Part shown: positions 47,382 through 59,195 of the stretch, piece after piece | Layout: each line of letters opens with the position of its first letter | Numbering within the stretch: the stretch's first letter is position 1 | From: Actinernus sp. WN-2022 | Lineage: Eukaryota > Cnidaria > Anthozoa > Actiniaria > Actinernidae | Reading direction: 5' to 3' | Assembly (NCBI GenBank): GCA_030867875.1 | Contig: JAOWCC010000655.1 | Location: forward strand, 10,562,269 to 10,626,268 | Length of the DNA stretch: 64,000 nucleotides | Translations under genes and position numbers: made by a program | The notes under the pieces: model-generated | What the model saw: only the letters and a program-made list of their open reading frames with translations | Databases searched by the model: none | Told to the model about the DNA's origin: nothing

Positions 47382-50100
47382 CACAGGCAGCCCAGACTCG
47401 ACATATATTTCCCGCTTTTTGGGTTACCTGTGGTATGTTTCATAAGCGATCTCGGAAGAGTTTACATAATTGCTCCTTGTGAATTCTCTTTTCCGATTCC
47501 TACGAAATAAATCTTCAATAATAAAAGATTGATACTTAATGAAGTTTTGTGAGTGGTTTTGGGGTGATTTGGGGACTTCTAAAGCAGTTTATTAGGCCTC
47601 GAAGTTTTGACAGTTGGCCGCGTAACTACCTCATAGCTACAAATCATACACAACTAAGACCTTGGTCACACTTAGCTTGTGCTCGGCAAAGTCATTGCGA
47701 TGGAGATCTCAAATCAGGCGAACGACCGTACCTAAAATTCGATGCTAATTTACTTGAAAGTTCAAAAACGTCGAAATGTGGCTTGGCTCAGGGCACTCTT
47801 GAAGCAGGCTAATTAGGCCATCAAACACAACACTACAGTTCTGTCACCACAGGCTTCCCAGACTCGACCTATATTTCCCGCCTTTTGGGTTACCTGTGGT
47901 ATGTTTCATAAGCGATCTCGGAAGAGTTTAAATAATTGCTCCTTGTGAATTCTCTTTTCCGATTCCTACGAAATAAATCTTCAATAATAAAAGATTGATA
48001 CTTAATGAAGTTGTGTGAGTGTTTTTTTGGCGATTTGGGGCCTTCTAAAGCAGTTTATTAGGATTCGTAATTTTGACCGTTGGCCGTGGCTCTAAGAAAG
48101 TTAACAAGGTAGGCAAGTCGACCTCGCCAAAGCACACACTTACCTCAAAGATCACCCAAAAATCGGCACTTTTCTTCCTCGCTCGCTATTCAGCTTTCGG
48201 CACAGGAGGGAATAGTTATCAAGCAACATCTGACCAGAGATTTAGGAAAATCCATCAAATTTATCATCGCCAAACCGCCTCCTCGAGACCCAAAAAGCGC
48301 GACCTTGCAATGATCTGTAAGAACCAGAATGACCAAAGCGGTCCAAAATGTTCCCGACCCTACCCAAAACGATGCAAATCGCCTTTCTTCATGGGGGAAC
48401 CCCCAAGCGAGAAATTATACGAAACTGGCGGTTAACAGACTAATTTTGAATTTGGAACTCGCCAATCAGAGGACCAAGACAGTTGGCTGGGGTCTTCACC
48501 GAGTGTTATGACAGTTCCACGTGAGAAATTTTCGCGAGTTCCAAATTCAAAATTAGTCTGTAACCGCCAGTTTCGTTAAAAGGCCTAGTAATGGTCTCTC
48601 TGATTGGCGATATATTTGTTTCCGTTCCTCGAGCGGAAGTATAATTGCACGCTTGAGGGTCCCCCATGAAAAAAGGCGATTTGCATCGTTTTGGGTAGGG
48701 TCGGGAACATTTTGGACCGCTTTGGTCATTCTGGTTCTTACAGATCATTGCAAGGTCGCGCTTTTTGGGTCTCGAGGAGGCGGTTTGGCGAGTGAGGTGA
48801 CATCGATGAAAAGCGCCTCGAAGCTGCATACCTTGTGTATATTTGTAGCTATGAGGTAGATACGCGGCCAACCGTCAAAACCTCGAGGCCTAATAAACTG
48901 CTTCAGAAGTCCCCAAATCACCCCAAAACCACTCACAAAACTTCATTAAGTATCAATCTCTTATTATTGAAGATTTATTTCGTAGGAATCGGAAAAGAGA
49001 ATTCACAAGGAGCAATTATTTAAACTCTTCCGAGATCGCTTATGAAACATACCACAGGTAACCCAAAAGGCGGGAAATATAGGTCGAGTCTGGGAAGCCT
49101 GTGCTGTCACTAGCCAAGGTATGCAGCTTCGAGGCGCTTTTCATCGATGTCACCTCACTCGCCGCCGAAATTCGACAAGAAATTCAAATCGATTTCGCCT
49201 CTGCTTTCGGCACACAAATCCAGAGATGTGTAAGCACTTCTCATCCACGTTTCAGGCCAAACGGCGTGAAAACGGCCTGGAAAATAAATCCCGAATTCAA
49301 AATATATCCATCGCTATATGATCTGCAGATTGATCGGTCCACAAATCAGCGGTAGACATCGCAGGCGGTGCTTTCAAGGTGCGTAGGCATGGCAACTGCA
49401 TCTTGAAAGCACCGCATAAATACAGCAAGTGATAAATAGCACGTACAAATCATGCTATTTTTGTTTATAATGACCTAAGAAATATACTGAAAAAGACAAT
49501 CACATGTTCTCATGAGTAGAGTTTGTTTACTTTGAGTTTGAGCTCATGCGTGGGCATGGCAACTGCATCTTGAAAGCACCGCCTGCGATGTCTACCGCTG
49601 ATTTGTGGACCGATCAATCTGCAGATCATATAGCGATGGATATATTTTGAATTCGGGATTTATTTTCCAGGCCGTTTTCACGTCGTTTGGCCTGAAATGT
49701 GGATGAGAAGTGCTTACACATCTCTGGATTTGTGTGCCGAAAGCAGAGGCGAAATCGATTTGAATTTCTTGTCGAATTTCGGCGGCGAGTGAGGTGACAT
49801 CGATGAAAAGCGCCTCGAAGCTGCATACCTTGTGTATATTTGTAGCTATGAGGAAGATACGCGGCCAACCGTCAAAACCTCGAGGCCTAATAAACTGCTT
49901 TAGAAGTCCCCAAATCACCCCAAAACCACTCACAAAACTTCATTAAGTATCAATCTTTTATTATTGAAGATTTATTTCGTAGGAATCGGAAAAGAGAATT
50001 CACAAGGAGCAATTATGTAAACTCTTCCGAGATCGCTTATGAAACATACCACAGGTAACCCAAAAAGCGGGAAATATATGTCGAGTCTGGGCTGCCTGTG
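47382..50100. mobile_element. 2.7-kb CACAGG foldback transposon (outer)
   Basis: The left end CACAGGCAGCCCAGACTCGA and the right end are inverted complements for about 290 bases, through the landmark GTATCAATCTTTTATTATTG. Inner arms (ATGCAGCTTCGAGGCGCTTT at 49120 and its complement near 49815, continuing to about 49380/49556) show that the ancestral element was one giant palindrome. Flanks GGTAGAC (47375-47381) and GGCAGAC (50101-50107) are a 7-bp target duplication with one mismatch. The left arm is interrupted by the inner element plus about 170 bp of unrelated DNA. No transposase is evident. Confidence 0.85.
47848..49103. mobile_element. 1.26-kb CACAGG foldback transposon nested in the outer element
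   Basis: The ends CACAGGCTTCCCAGACTCGA and its inverted complement are flanked by the perfect 7-bp duplication CTGTCAC (47841-47847 and 49104-49110). The arms continue inward nearly to a centre around 48500 (CAAACCGCCTCCTCGAGACC at 48272 pairs near 48790). The arms contain long open stretches on both strands, but these are mirror images and not genes. Confidence 0.85.
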
Positions 50101-50179
50101 GGCAGACAAACACAAAATTACTACTAGTTCTGTGATTAGAACAAAGGCTTTCCTTTTTTGGACCAATAATAGTGCTGGT

Positions 50180-50361
50180 GTAATTAAGTGCAATACGCTT
50201 GGGTATCGATTCGGGCGGGAACCAGTTTTACAACCCTAAAACAAAGTCGAGCATTTCCCCGACCCCAGGGGGAATGTTTGCATTCAATCCTCCTTTATTC
50301 CCCCACATATCTCCGTGGTTAGCCCGGGGGTCGACCCCTCGGGGAAGCCGCTGATAGGTGC
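50180..50361. repeat. Partial element related to 19984-20523
   Basis: The right end AGCCCGGGGGTCGACCCCTC plus GGGGAAGCCGCTGATAGGTGCA resembles the right inverted end of the 19984 element and is followed by TTA. The left part (near TTGGGTATCGATTCGGGCGG) is only weakly similar. Confidence 0.45.
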
Positions 50362-50790
50362 ATTAATCCCAAATTGCACTCGAAACCGTATGATTACCTA
50401 TATAAATTGAACATACATGATTCAGCCTTGGATTATCTCTTTATTGTCCCTGAGGAAGACGAAACAACTTGCGTTTCTGCAACATCACAGAGAAGTCCAA
50501 CGAATCACATCAAGACACCGAATATATCCTTCGTGATTTCATCGATATATTAGGGAACTAAAGCAACCACGACGGCGACCTCTAGGACGATGGTATAAAA
50601 CTATAGCCTTAGTATAGGTAATCATACGGTTTCGATCGAGTGCAATTTGGGATTAATTTGCACGAGTGGGTTTTAAAAAGAGTATCAAAATTGTACGAGC
50701 CCGAAGGGCGAGTGCAATTTGAGCTCTTTGAAAAACACACGAGTGAAAATTAATTCCAAATTGCACGAGAAAACCGTATGATTACTTATT
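50362..50790. mobile_element. Foldback element(s), GTAATCATACGG family
   Basis: ATTAATCCCAAATTGCACTC plus GAAACCGTATGATTACC pairs with GGTAATCATACGGTTT..GAGTGCAATTTGGGATTAAT (50362-50656). A second overlapping half follows to TTGCACGAGAAAACCGTATGATTAC (50787). Two insertions or a complex foldback are possible. Confidence 0.6.
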
Positions 50791-51207
50791 AATAATATAC
50801 ATGAAAAAGATTGTCAGGAAGTGACGTTGGTGAGTCATGTGACAAAGTAATTTATTCAGTCAACAAACCATAATAGTTCACACTTTCAAATTCATTCAAA
50901 TTGTTCGAGTGTTCTCAGAAGTCGAAAGGAAATGTTTCATTACTTTCCAAAGAAATTTGCATCGTAATTTCCTTTTTTCGGCACTGTGTTTCCTTTTTTC
51001 TGCACTGTGTTTCCTTGAAATTGCATTGCCCTCAACCAATCAGAATTGGACATTGTTTTCATGTATATTATTAATTACAAAAAACATACAATAACTGCGC
51101 GTGGAAATGCACGCAAGTCGCCTACAGTTCAACCGTTGTTTACAAAACCCCAAATTTTATGTTTTAAAGAGAACACGAACGTAAGACAGATAATCAATCC
51201 GTTTTAC

Positions 51208-51388
51208 ACCCGTAAATGTAATAATCAACCGTAAATGTAATAATCAACCGTAAATGTAATAATCAACCGTAAATGTAATAAAAATCAACCGTAAATGTAA
51301 TACTAACCGTAAATGTAATAACAACCGGAAATGTAATAATCAACCGTAAATGTAATACTAACCGTAAATGTAATACTAACCGTAAATG
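51208..51388. repeat. Minisatellite, left part (CCGTAAATGTAATAATCAA)
   Basis: About ten 18-19 bp units with variants TAATACTAA and TAATAATCAA. It is the same satellite as 55126-56290; a LINE separates the two parts. Confidence 0.9.
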
Positions 51389-52194
51389 TTTATAAAAAAC
51401 AATTTGGTTTCCGTAGACATCATTCTACTTCATTAGCACTTATTACCTTAATTAACAAAATTGCCTCGGCAATTGATCTAAATGAAATTACAGTAGGTAT
51501 ATTTCTTGATTTGTCGAAAGCTTTCGATACCATAGACCACCAAATCTTACTTGACAAACTTCATCGGGCAGAATGGCGCGACACATCCGGGTCTTAAAAA
51601 TTACAGTACGCCGCCAAATTCGAAAATTAATTTGAACAGGACGGCCAATTTACAAAGAAAACAGTACAAAATGGCGATAGTGGCTTAAGGTTTGGTTTCC
51701 TTTCAACAGGAAAGAAAATCGCTACAAAAAACCAAAAGGGCGCAAAATGTAGATAAGATGATAAACTTCACCATCCCGCAAAAATATTTCACCTAACACA
51801 TATTTTACGAGTATGAAAATGACACGGAACTTCAGGGTTTTTCGTGTGTTTTAAAGGGGAAATTTACTACTAGTGATATGCGAGAGCGATTTACGAACAA
51901 ATAAAAACCGCTTCTAAAAACCAAAAGGGCGCAAAATCATGAACATATACTGAAGGCCTTTACTGCCAAGTTTCAGCGCCAACCGACCACGATTAGTAAT
52001 ATGTTTTGAAGGTTTAATTTCACCTTCATGAAATCTCTCAAAGATGGCTTCTGAAATCCTCATTTGAATATGCCTGCTTCTACGCTTCGGTTAGTCTTCA
52101 GTTGAATGCTCCGCCTCCTGTAAAGACGATATGTTAATATCTCACTGATGCCATTTGGAACTGAGCGCGTCATCTGAAGCAAATCATAGCGTAC

Positions 52195-52650
52195 GTTGTA
52201 TTCAGAATAATTCACGCTCATGTTCGTACGTGCTCTAGAAGTATTTAAAAGCTAAAAACATCGCCCAGCCGAGTTGGCGGCAAAGTACTTTCAAACTGAA
52301 GCTGAGTAAAAGGCAACCGCGACAAAACAAATCTTAGTGAGCATTAAATAAAACCTATAAACTTAACGCGTCAAAATCAAATCATAACGTTGTATTCAGA
52401 ATAATTCAAGCTTCGAATTGAGACGTCGTTCATGTTCGTACGTGCTCTAGAAGTATTTAAACGCTAAAACATCTCCGCGGCGGAGTTGGCGGCAAAGTGC
52501 ATTCAAACTGAAGCTGAGTAAAGGCAAACGCGACAAAACAAATCTTAGAGAGTATTAAATGAGAACTATAAACTTAGCGCGTCAAAAGCAAATTCAAACT
52601 TCAAATTGAGACGTTGCTCATGTACGTACGTGCTCTAGAAGTATTTAAAT
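52195..52650. repeat. Tandem repeat, period about 190 bp, about 2.4 units
   Basis: The landmarks GTACGTGCTCTAGAAGTATTTAAA, GAGTTGGCGGCAAAGT and CGCGACAAAACAAATCTTAG recur in the same order at about 52226/52437/52625 and 52271/52484. Confidence 0.75.
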
Positions 52651-52827
52651 GCTAAATGCTTAAAGTTATAACTTTCTCCGTTTTATACGATTCACAGGGG
52701 AAAAAAAGTACACCAACACGATTCTTTAATTTCTCAGAGATAAACCAAGCGGCAATTCGAATCATGGATTTAACCCAAACCTTTTACAAAGACAAGGTAT
52801 CTTAAACTTTGAATTGATAAGTTTTAA

Positions 52828-53421
52828 AGTGCCCCTACGATCAAATTTTGACATATCAATGTTTTTGCATATTCATAAAGTAGAGTTCATATATTATTAC
52901 CAGTTCAAATTGTTTTTCGATACAACGACAGGAAGTCTTATTTTTTTAGCTCCGAATATTGAATCTACACGTCCGCCATTACTGGAAGCCGTGCCCTTTG
53001 TTCTGCTTTAAACAAAGGTTTATTCACCGGAAATGATGTCATACACTTAACGCTCGCCTGCAGAACACAACGCCTGGAGGCATATTTCTACTAAAAACGT
53101 CTTCACGTACATAAGAAGAAAGTTATATTTATCTTTGCGAGGTTGGCTACGTTTTTATGCACGCTATTTCGCGCCACGAGGTTGTCGTGTTAAGTGTATG
53201 ACATCACTTCCGGTGAATAAACCTTTGTTTAAAGCTGAACAAAAGGCACGGCTTCCAGCAATGGCGGACAGGATTTTACCGGTAAACTCTCCTAAAATTT
53301 GTGGTTTAAGATGCCCATTTGGGAATATTTTTTACTATTTCGGATATTTCTAATACTGATTGACCTATAGACACTGAAAAAGTGGCAAATCGAAATGGTA
53401 AATTTTCGTCGTAGTGGCACT
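52828..53421. mobile_element. TTAA-flanked foldback element, family AGTGCC
   Basis: TTAA flanks both ends (52824-52827 and 53422-53425). The ends AGTGCCCCTACGA and TCGTAGTGGCACT are inverted; inner arms (GCCGTGCCCTTTGTTCTGCTTTAAACAAAG and GGTTTATTCACCGGAAATGATGTCA with complements) extend nearly to the middle. Second family member of the element at 30395. Confidence 0.75.
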
Positions 53422-55125
53422 TTAAGTCAACAAGATCGAACAGACGAAAGGCTTTGCTTTTGAACTTCAGGGGCGGTAATGACAAATTAGTTAGTGTGAT
53501 GACCTTCTTTAACGAGCTTTGGGAGTCCACTATTCCCATAAAGCGAGCAGTTGACAGTGATTGACATGTGCTTCATGTGATGTGGGAGTAGAGTATTCCC
53601 AAACCGATTTGTCAAAAGCCAATCACAATCGCTCTCTCGCAGAATAATTAGCAATGTTATAATTATTCGTCCTCACTTTAACTTCTCGGTCGTAAGTACA
53701 TGTCGCCGAGAACAATAGAATTCTGCGCGATGTTATCATTATGGAATTCGTGGAAATGCATTTGAATGTATGAAAAGTTATTTAACGGATCGAAAACAAT
53801 TTGTTCAGTTTGGATGCCATACCTCAAATCTAGAAACTATAAAGTGTGGCGTTCCTCAAGGATCAATTCTTGGTCCTCTACTCTTTATTTTGTACATTAA
53901 TGATCTTCCTAATGCTTCCAATTTAACTGAATCTCTTCTTTTTGCGGATGATACAAGCATTTTTTGCTCTAACAAAGATCTCAATCATGTTTTTGATACC
54001 TTAAATAGCGAGTTAATAAAAATAGCCACATGGCTAAAAGCAAACAAACTCTCTGTAAACTTGAAAAAGACAAACTATATGGTATTTACGCCCAGACAAA
54101 ATAGAGTACATTTAAACAAAAGCATTTTTATTGAAAACCATATTATTAATAGAGTAGAAGTTACTAAATTCCTTGGTGTTTTCATCGATCAACATTTTAC
54201 TTGGAAGAATCATATAGGTTTTGTATCGAAAAAAATGGCAAAATCAATTGGCATAATATCAAGATCACGTTATTTCTTATCTTCTAAGTCTCGCTTAAGT
54301 TTGTATTATACTTTAGTTTATCCTTATATCAATTACTGCAACATTGCCTGGTCATCCACATACCCTACAAATTTAAATCGCATATTTATTCTTCAGAAAC
54401 GTGCTGTACGAATAATTTCTAATGCTGATTACCTCGCACATACTGCTCCTTTATTCTACTCCCTAAAAATCCTTGATGTCTTTAATATAAATTCTCTTAT
54501 GATTGCATGCTTCATGTATTCTTATCATAATCAACTTCTTCCTGTCTACTTTAATGATATATTCTTGACTAATCAACAAATTCATAGGTACCAAACACGA
54601 AATTCCTCTAACTACAGATCGCATCCCTGCCGTACTAATATTAAGCAATTTACTGTCCTCTTTCAAGGTCCAAAAATGTGGAATTCTCTTCCCCTCGACA
54701 TAGTTCAATCTTCAAGTCTCGTTAGCTTTAAAAAATCTCTGAAACAATATTTACTTAACCAGATACTATAATTTGTGTCTGTTCTTCTGCTTCTTTTGCT
54801 TTTATCATTGATCTTAATATATTCTCATTTATAACTCAATATGCTTTTTCTCTTGTGTGATAATATAAAAAATAATAATAAAATACATATTTTTCATGAC
54901 TGCCGCAAGGAAGCCTCTTCAAATAAGCTTATATAGTTTCTCAGAGGATTCCTTGTCACTCTCAAGCGTTAATTTCTAGTTTATTCTAGTTCTTTTATAT
55001 ATTAAATATTTGTAAACTATCTATATTTGTAAACTATCTATCTATATTTCTGCGTAACTGTAATATTAAATGTAACGTTGTGAGTGACAAATAAATACAA
55101 TACAATACAATACAATACAATACAA

Positions 55126-56290
55126 TGTAATACTAACCGTAAATGTAATACTAACCGTAAATGTAATACTAACCGTAAATGTAATACTAACCGTAAATGT
55201 AATACTAACCGTAAATGTAATACTAACCGTAAATGTAATACTAACCGTAAATGTAATACTAACCGTAAATGTAATACTAACCGTAAATGTAATACTAACC
55301 GTAAATGTAATACTAACCGTAAATGTAATACTAACCGTAAATGTAATACTAACCGTAAATGTAATACTAACCGTAAATGTAATAATAACCGTAAATGTAA
55401 TAATAACCGTAAATGTAATACTAACCGTAAATGTAATACTAACCGTAAATGTAATACTAACCGTAAATGTAATACTAACCGTAAATGTAATACTAACCGT
55501 AAATGTAATACTAACCGTAAATGTAATACTAACCGTAAATGTAATACTAACCGTAAATGTAATAATAACCGTAAATGTAATACTAACCGTAAATGTAATA
55601 CTAACCGTAAATGTAATACTAACCGTAAATGTAATACTAACCGTAAATGTAATACTAACCGTAAATGTAATAATAACCGTAAATGTAATACTAACCGTAA
55701 ATGTAATACTAACCGTAAATGTAATACTAACCGTAAATGTAATACTAACCGTAAATGTAATACTAACCGTAAATGTAATAATAACCGTAAATGTAATAAT
55801 CAACCGTAAATGTAATAATCAACAGTAAATGTAATAATCAACAGTAAATGTAATAATCAACCGTAAATGTAATAATCAACAGTAAATGTAATAATCAACC
55901 GTAAATGTAATAATCAACAGTAAATGTAATAATCAACAGTAAATGTAATAATCAACCGTAAATGTAATAATCAACAGTAAATGTAATAATCAACCGTAAA
56001 TGTAATAATCAACAGTAAATGTAATAATCAACCGTAAATGTAATAATCAACCGTAAATGTAATAATCAACCGTAAATGTAATAATCAACAGTAAATGTAA
56101 TAATCAACCGTAAATGTAATAATCAACAGTAAATGTAATAATCAACAGTAAATGTAATAATCAACAGTAAATGTAATAATCAACCGTAAATGTAATACTA
56201 ACCGTAAATGTAATACTAACCGTAACCGTAATTGTAATAAAATAGTTAACCGTAAATTATGTAACAACATTTCAACCGTAAATGTAATAA
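55126..56290. repeat. Minisatellite, right part; 18-bp then 19-bp units
   Basis: Roughly 37 units of 18 bp (TAATACTAACCGTAAATG) run to about 55800, followed by about 20 units of 19 bp (TAATAATCAACCGTAAATG, often CAACAG) and a few more 18-bp units. The 18-bp part is open in both directions for over 720 bases only because 18 is a multiple of three; the predicted CNTNRK and ITFTVS repeats are not proteins. Confidence 0.95.
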
Positions 56291-56934
56291 GGTCTGTTGA
56301 TTTTGATGGTAAGAACACAAAAGTAAAACAAACGAAGATAAACGGCGGAGATAGTGGAAGTTTAATGCCTGGCCGTCTGACACACGTGCTCCACCACAGG
56401 GTGACCGGTTCATGTTGTGCACGTGCTTGAGCAAACAGATAAGCAGATCTCGGCCAAACTCACACACAACAACCCCCGACAGTAAACAAAAGGCATACAC
56501 CAGGAGCTATAAGTTTGAGGGCCCGTTTGAGGGAAATAGAGCGAAAGTAGAAGGACCGGAATACAATAAGTTTTGAGACTCCCCTTCGCTTTCAGGCGAT
56601 CTCAAAACTACAATTATACAACGATGAGTAAAGAAATGAAAACAAAACGAAGCTAAAACTTAGACATTTGTTAGATAAAACAATAAAATGCGTGTCCATC
56701 AAATATTTAATTTTAATGCAAAATCATGAAATGTTTAGTTGTAGATACAAATCAAGGAGTCGCAAAAAGCCAAACAACCTTTGCGCAGCCGTAATCCATA
56801 CGTGACATAATACACTTCAGTCTTTAAACAAAGGAGCCATGCTATGTCCTTCAATTTCTTTTATAATAATTTCAATAATATAAATCCAATAATGTAAATT
56901 GTGCAAAAATAAACTTGAACTTAATTGAACTTGA
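56291..56934. other. Intergenic, nothing recognised
   Basis: A reverse frame of 84 codons at 56246-56500 partly overlaps the satellite and has no family features. Confidence 0.4.
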
Positions 56935-57430
56935 ACTCTTTCAAAAGAGCCTTCAAACCATTCAAATGTTGAATAGGGCCTTTGAAAAGATTGAAAAAGA
57001 TGGATGGAGCATTCAACAACACGTCAAATGAACTAAAGAAAGCTGCATGAATAATCACGTTGATCAAGACATATATCAGTAAGTAATTATGGTTGGTTTT
57101 CAAACTTTTTAAACCGATAAAGCACATCAATGGAAACAAGAAAAGGAATCCACTGGAAATGAACAGCCCCTGTCCTTGAGCACTGTTTGCTGTTTAGCTA
57201 ACTTCCAATAATCGATAAAATAAAACTAACCAAATAAACTAAATTGAGTTCGTAACGCAAAGATTACAACTGGTTATAGCGCGTTAGGAAATCAATATAC
57301 AAGTACCCACGCTGTCTCTTTCATGTGACGATGTGAGATATATTTCGATAACATTTCGAAAGCCATTTCAGTGTTGCTAGTCTTCGCCATTTTCCAATAA
57401 AAGTTGCTGGATTTCTCTTTCGTAATCATG
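56935..57430 (+). repeat. Dispersed block A, diverged copy 5
   Basis: CTCTTTCAAAAGAGCCTTCA and later segments follow block A order with many substitutions, then become nearly identical to 5460-5700 from AACTAACCAAATAAACTAAA on. Confidence 0.6.
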
Positions 57431-57472
57431 CTGTTATATTTTAAGTCTGTTTATTTGATGGCAGCTGGGCCG

Positions 57473-57539
57473 TAGCCTGAATTTCAGCCGTCTCCTCTGG
57501 TTCGTTCCTCCCGAGAGGAGACGGCTGAAATTCAGGCTA
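57473..57539. mobile_element. 67-bp hairpin element, FReD-3 unit copy
   Basis: Same insertion and same CTGGGCCG flanks as 5732-5798, with one loop substitution. Confidence 0.7.
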
Positions 57540-57677
57540 CTGGGCCGATCACTGTTTTACTTCAAAACCAATCAAGTGTAAAAACAGTCGCTACAGTGGC
57601 GACTAGCTAATTATATCAGTTGCCAATTAATGTTTAGTTACCATGCTAATACATATTGATACTGTGTGTTTCCAAAC

Positions 57678-58044
57678 GAGTGTGGGAAATATGCTAGTCG
57701 TGAAGTTGCTAGTTGCGAGTTGTATTTTTAAATGTAGGGGTAGGATTTTGATTAGCGGTGATGTATTTCTAAAAGCCACCCGTTGTTACGGTTAGGGTAT
57801 TTTTAAATGTAGGGTTAGGATTTGCATTAGTTCATATATATAGGGAGAACGGAGAAGCAAATTATCGTGTTGTTTTGTGATCTAGCCCTAAAAACTCATA
57901 TTAGTGGCTAGCTCTAAACACTGTAAATTCAGTGAGCTAAATGAGTGAGCACCCGTTGTTGATGGTTAGGGTATTTTTTTAACGTAGGGTTAGGAGTTTG
58001 GACTCGCATCTCGCAACTTCATGACTAGCATATTTACCACACTC
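57678..58044. mobile_element. Foldback element, FReD-3 unit copy
   Basis: Same as 5936-6302. Confidence 0.6.
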
Positions 58045-59195
58045 CTAGTAATAGAGGTTTAATAGACCTAAATTAGTAACGATAACAATTAGACATTCAC
58101 TATTTGGCGAACTCTATGAAGTTAGCGTGTTTTATACTTAACTTTTGTTCCCGATGTCGAAAACGGGTTAATGAGGATTATAGCTACATGGATTACTAAC
58201 ACTTTACAAAATTGATTATTATCATGTTCAAGTCATTCAAGTACACAATAAAAGAACTCACGTCTTTTATGTCGGGAATAAGAAATTTGCCTCGAGAGAA
58301 AGATTTAGGCCTCCTGTGGATGTATCCGTATGCGTTTCATTTGAAAACAGTGATTTTTTTCCCGAGAAAGCATTCAAGTTTTCGGTCCATACGATCGTTT
58401 TCCTATCGTTTTCAACCGTTCGCACGAAAACGCTAAAAACACACGAAAACGCTAAGGCAGAGACTGCACTCGTGTAGATAAGAAATTTTGATTGACATCA
58501 CGTGCGCGTTCTCGAAAACCTTCGTTCTTCCCGATAGATGTCCGATATCTGCTTCGGAAAGCGTTTTTTATAAAGCTGCGCTTTCTATGGAAACGATTAG
58601 GTATACGGGAACTCGACCAGGGCCGGCCATAAGCCACACTGCATGCTGCTGATTTTCGACCGACCTGTGAAAAATCGTATTCATCGAGAAAATGGATTAT
58701 CTTCCGTCAATCAATGATTGGTTTCCGTATCAAAAGCTGCTGTGACTATAGTGAAATCTGCGTGCGTGAAGAACCCAGCCAAGTGCTATACGTTCATTGA
58801 CAGTTCTTTTTAATGGCGTCAACCTTTCGGTGAATCAGTTGTTTTTCTGACGGTCGTATTAAATAAAGGAATTTGGTAGGAAATATTTCTTTATATCTAA
58901 GAAAGCATTTTTTGAATAAGCGAAGTATTCTCAACGCTTCCCTAATCTTGTGAACTGAATACTTAACATTGTGTAAAACTTGCTCGAAGGTGTAGTGATG
59001 TCGTGGCACTTAATAGCTAAAACAAAAGAATTGACGAACAGCGATAACTATTGGCTAGAAACTCAAACAGGCCAACTTTTCTTGTTTTAAGTGACTAAAG
59101 CTTACTTCTTTATCATTTCTAACACTATATTTCTCATTTCTCAACAAACCTCAAGACAGGCAAACGATTCTCTTGAAGATTAAGCGAGGAAAACC
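58045..59195 (+). other. 5' flank of FReD-3, including probable promoter
   Basis: Nearly identical to 6303-7397 with a few short indels. It contains the conserved stretch just before the ATG shared with all copies. Confidence 0.4.

Larger units (their letters stand above)
51567..53743. mobile_element. 2.2-kb composite insertion splitting the LINE reverse transcriptase
   Basis: Its boundaries are defined by the reading frame of the LINE. It contains two AAAACCAAAAGGGCGCAAAAT copies (about 51733 and 51914), a roughly 190-bp tandem repeat (52195-52650) and a TTAA foldback element (52828-53421). No clear terminal repeats or target duplication were found, so the class is unknown. Confidence 0.6.
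51389..55125 (+). mobile_element. CR1/L2-type LINE inserted in the minisatellite, itself interrupted
   Basis: The 5' truncated RT begins [20 protein letters not shown] and reaches [20 protein letters not shown] at 51566. It resumes at 53745 (YGIRGNAFECMKSYLTDRKQ) and continues through GVPQGSILGPLLFILYINDL, the catalytic FADD, LGVFIDQHFTWKNHI and MWNSLP to a stop at 54771. The 3' UTR ends in (AATAC)n at about 55093-55125. The two RT halves join exactly across LHR/YGIRGN, so 51567-53743 is an insertion. The 53770-54771 half is open over 333 codons. Confidence 0.85.

Noticed and set aside
48073..49933. Open frames of 60-120 codons, mirrored on both strands, including repeated MSGFGVIWGLLKQF peptides
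   Set aside because: They lie in the arms of the CACAGG palindromic transposons and appear on both strands because the arms are inverted copies.
51567..53743. Possible terminal inverted repeats GGCAGAATGGCGCGA and AGAATTCTGCGCGA at the borders
   Set aside because: Only a GCGCGA core matches; too weak to call inverted ends.
55066..55809. Long open frames on both strands (about 240 codons each, CNTNRK and ITFTVS repeats)
   Set aside because: They are translation artefacts of an 18-bp minisatellite, open because the period is a multiple of three.
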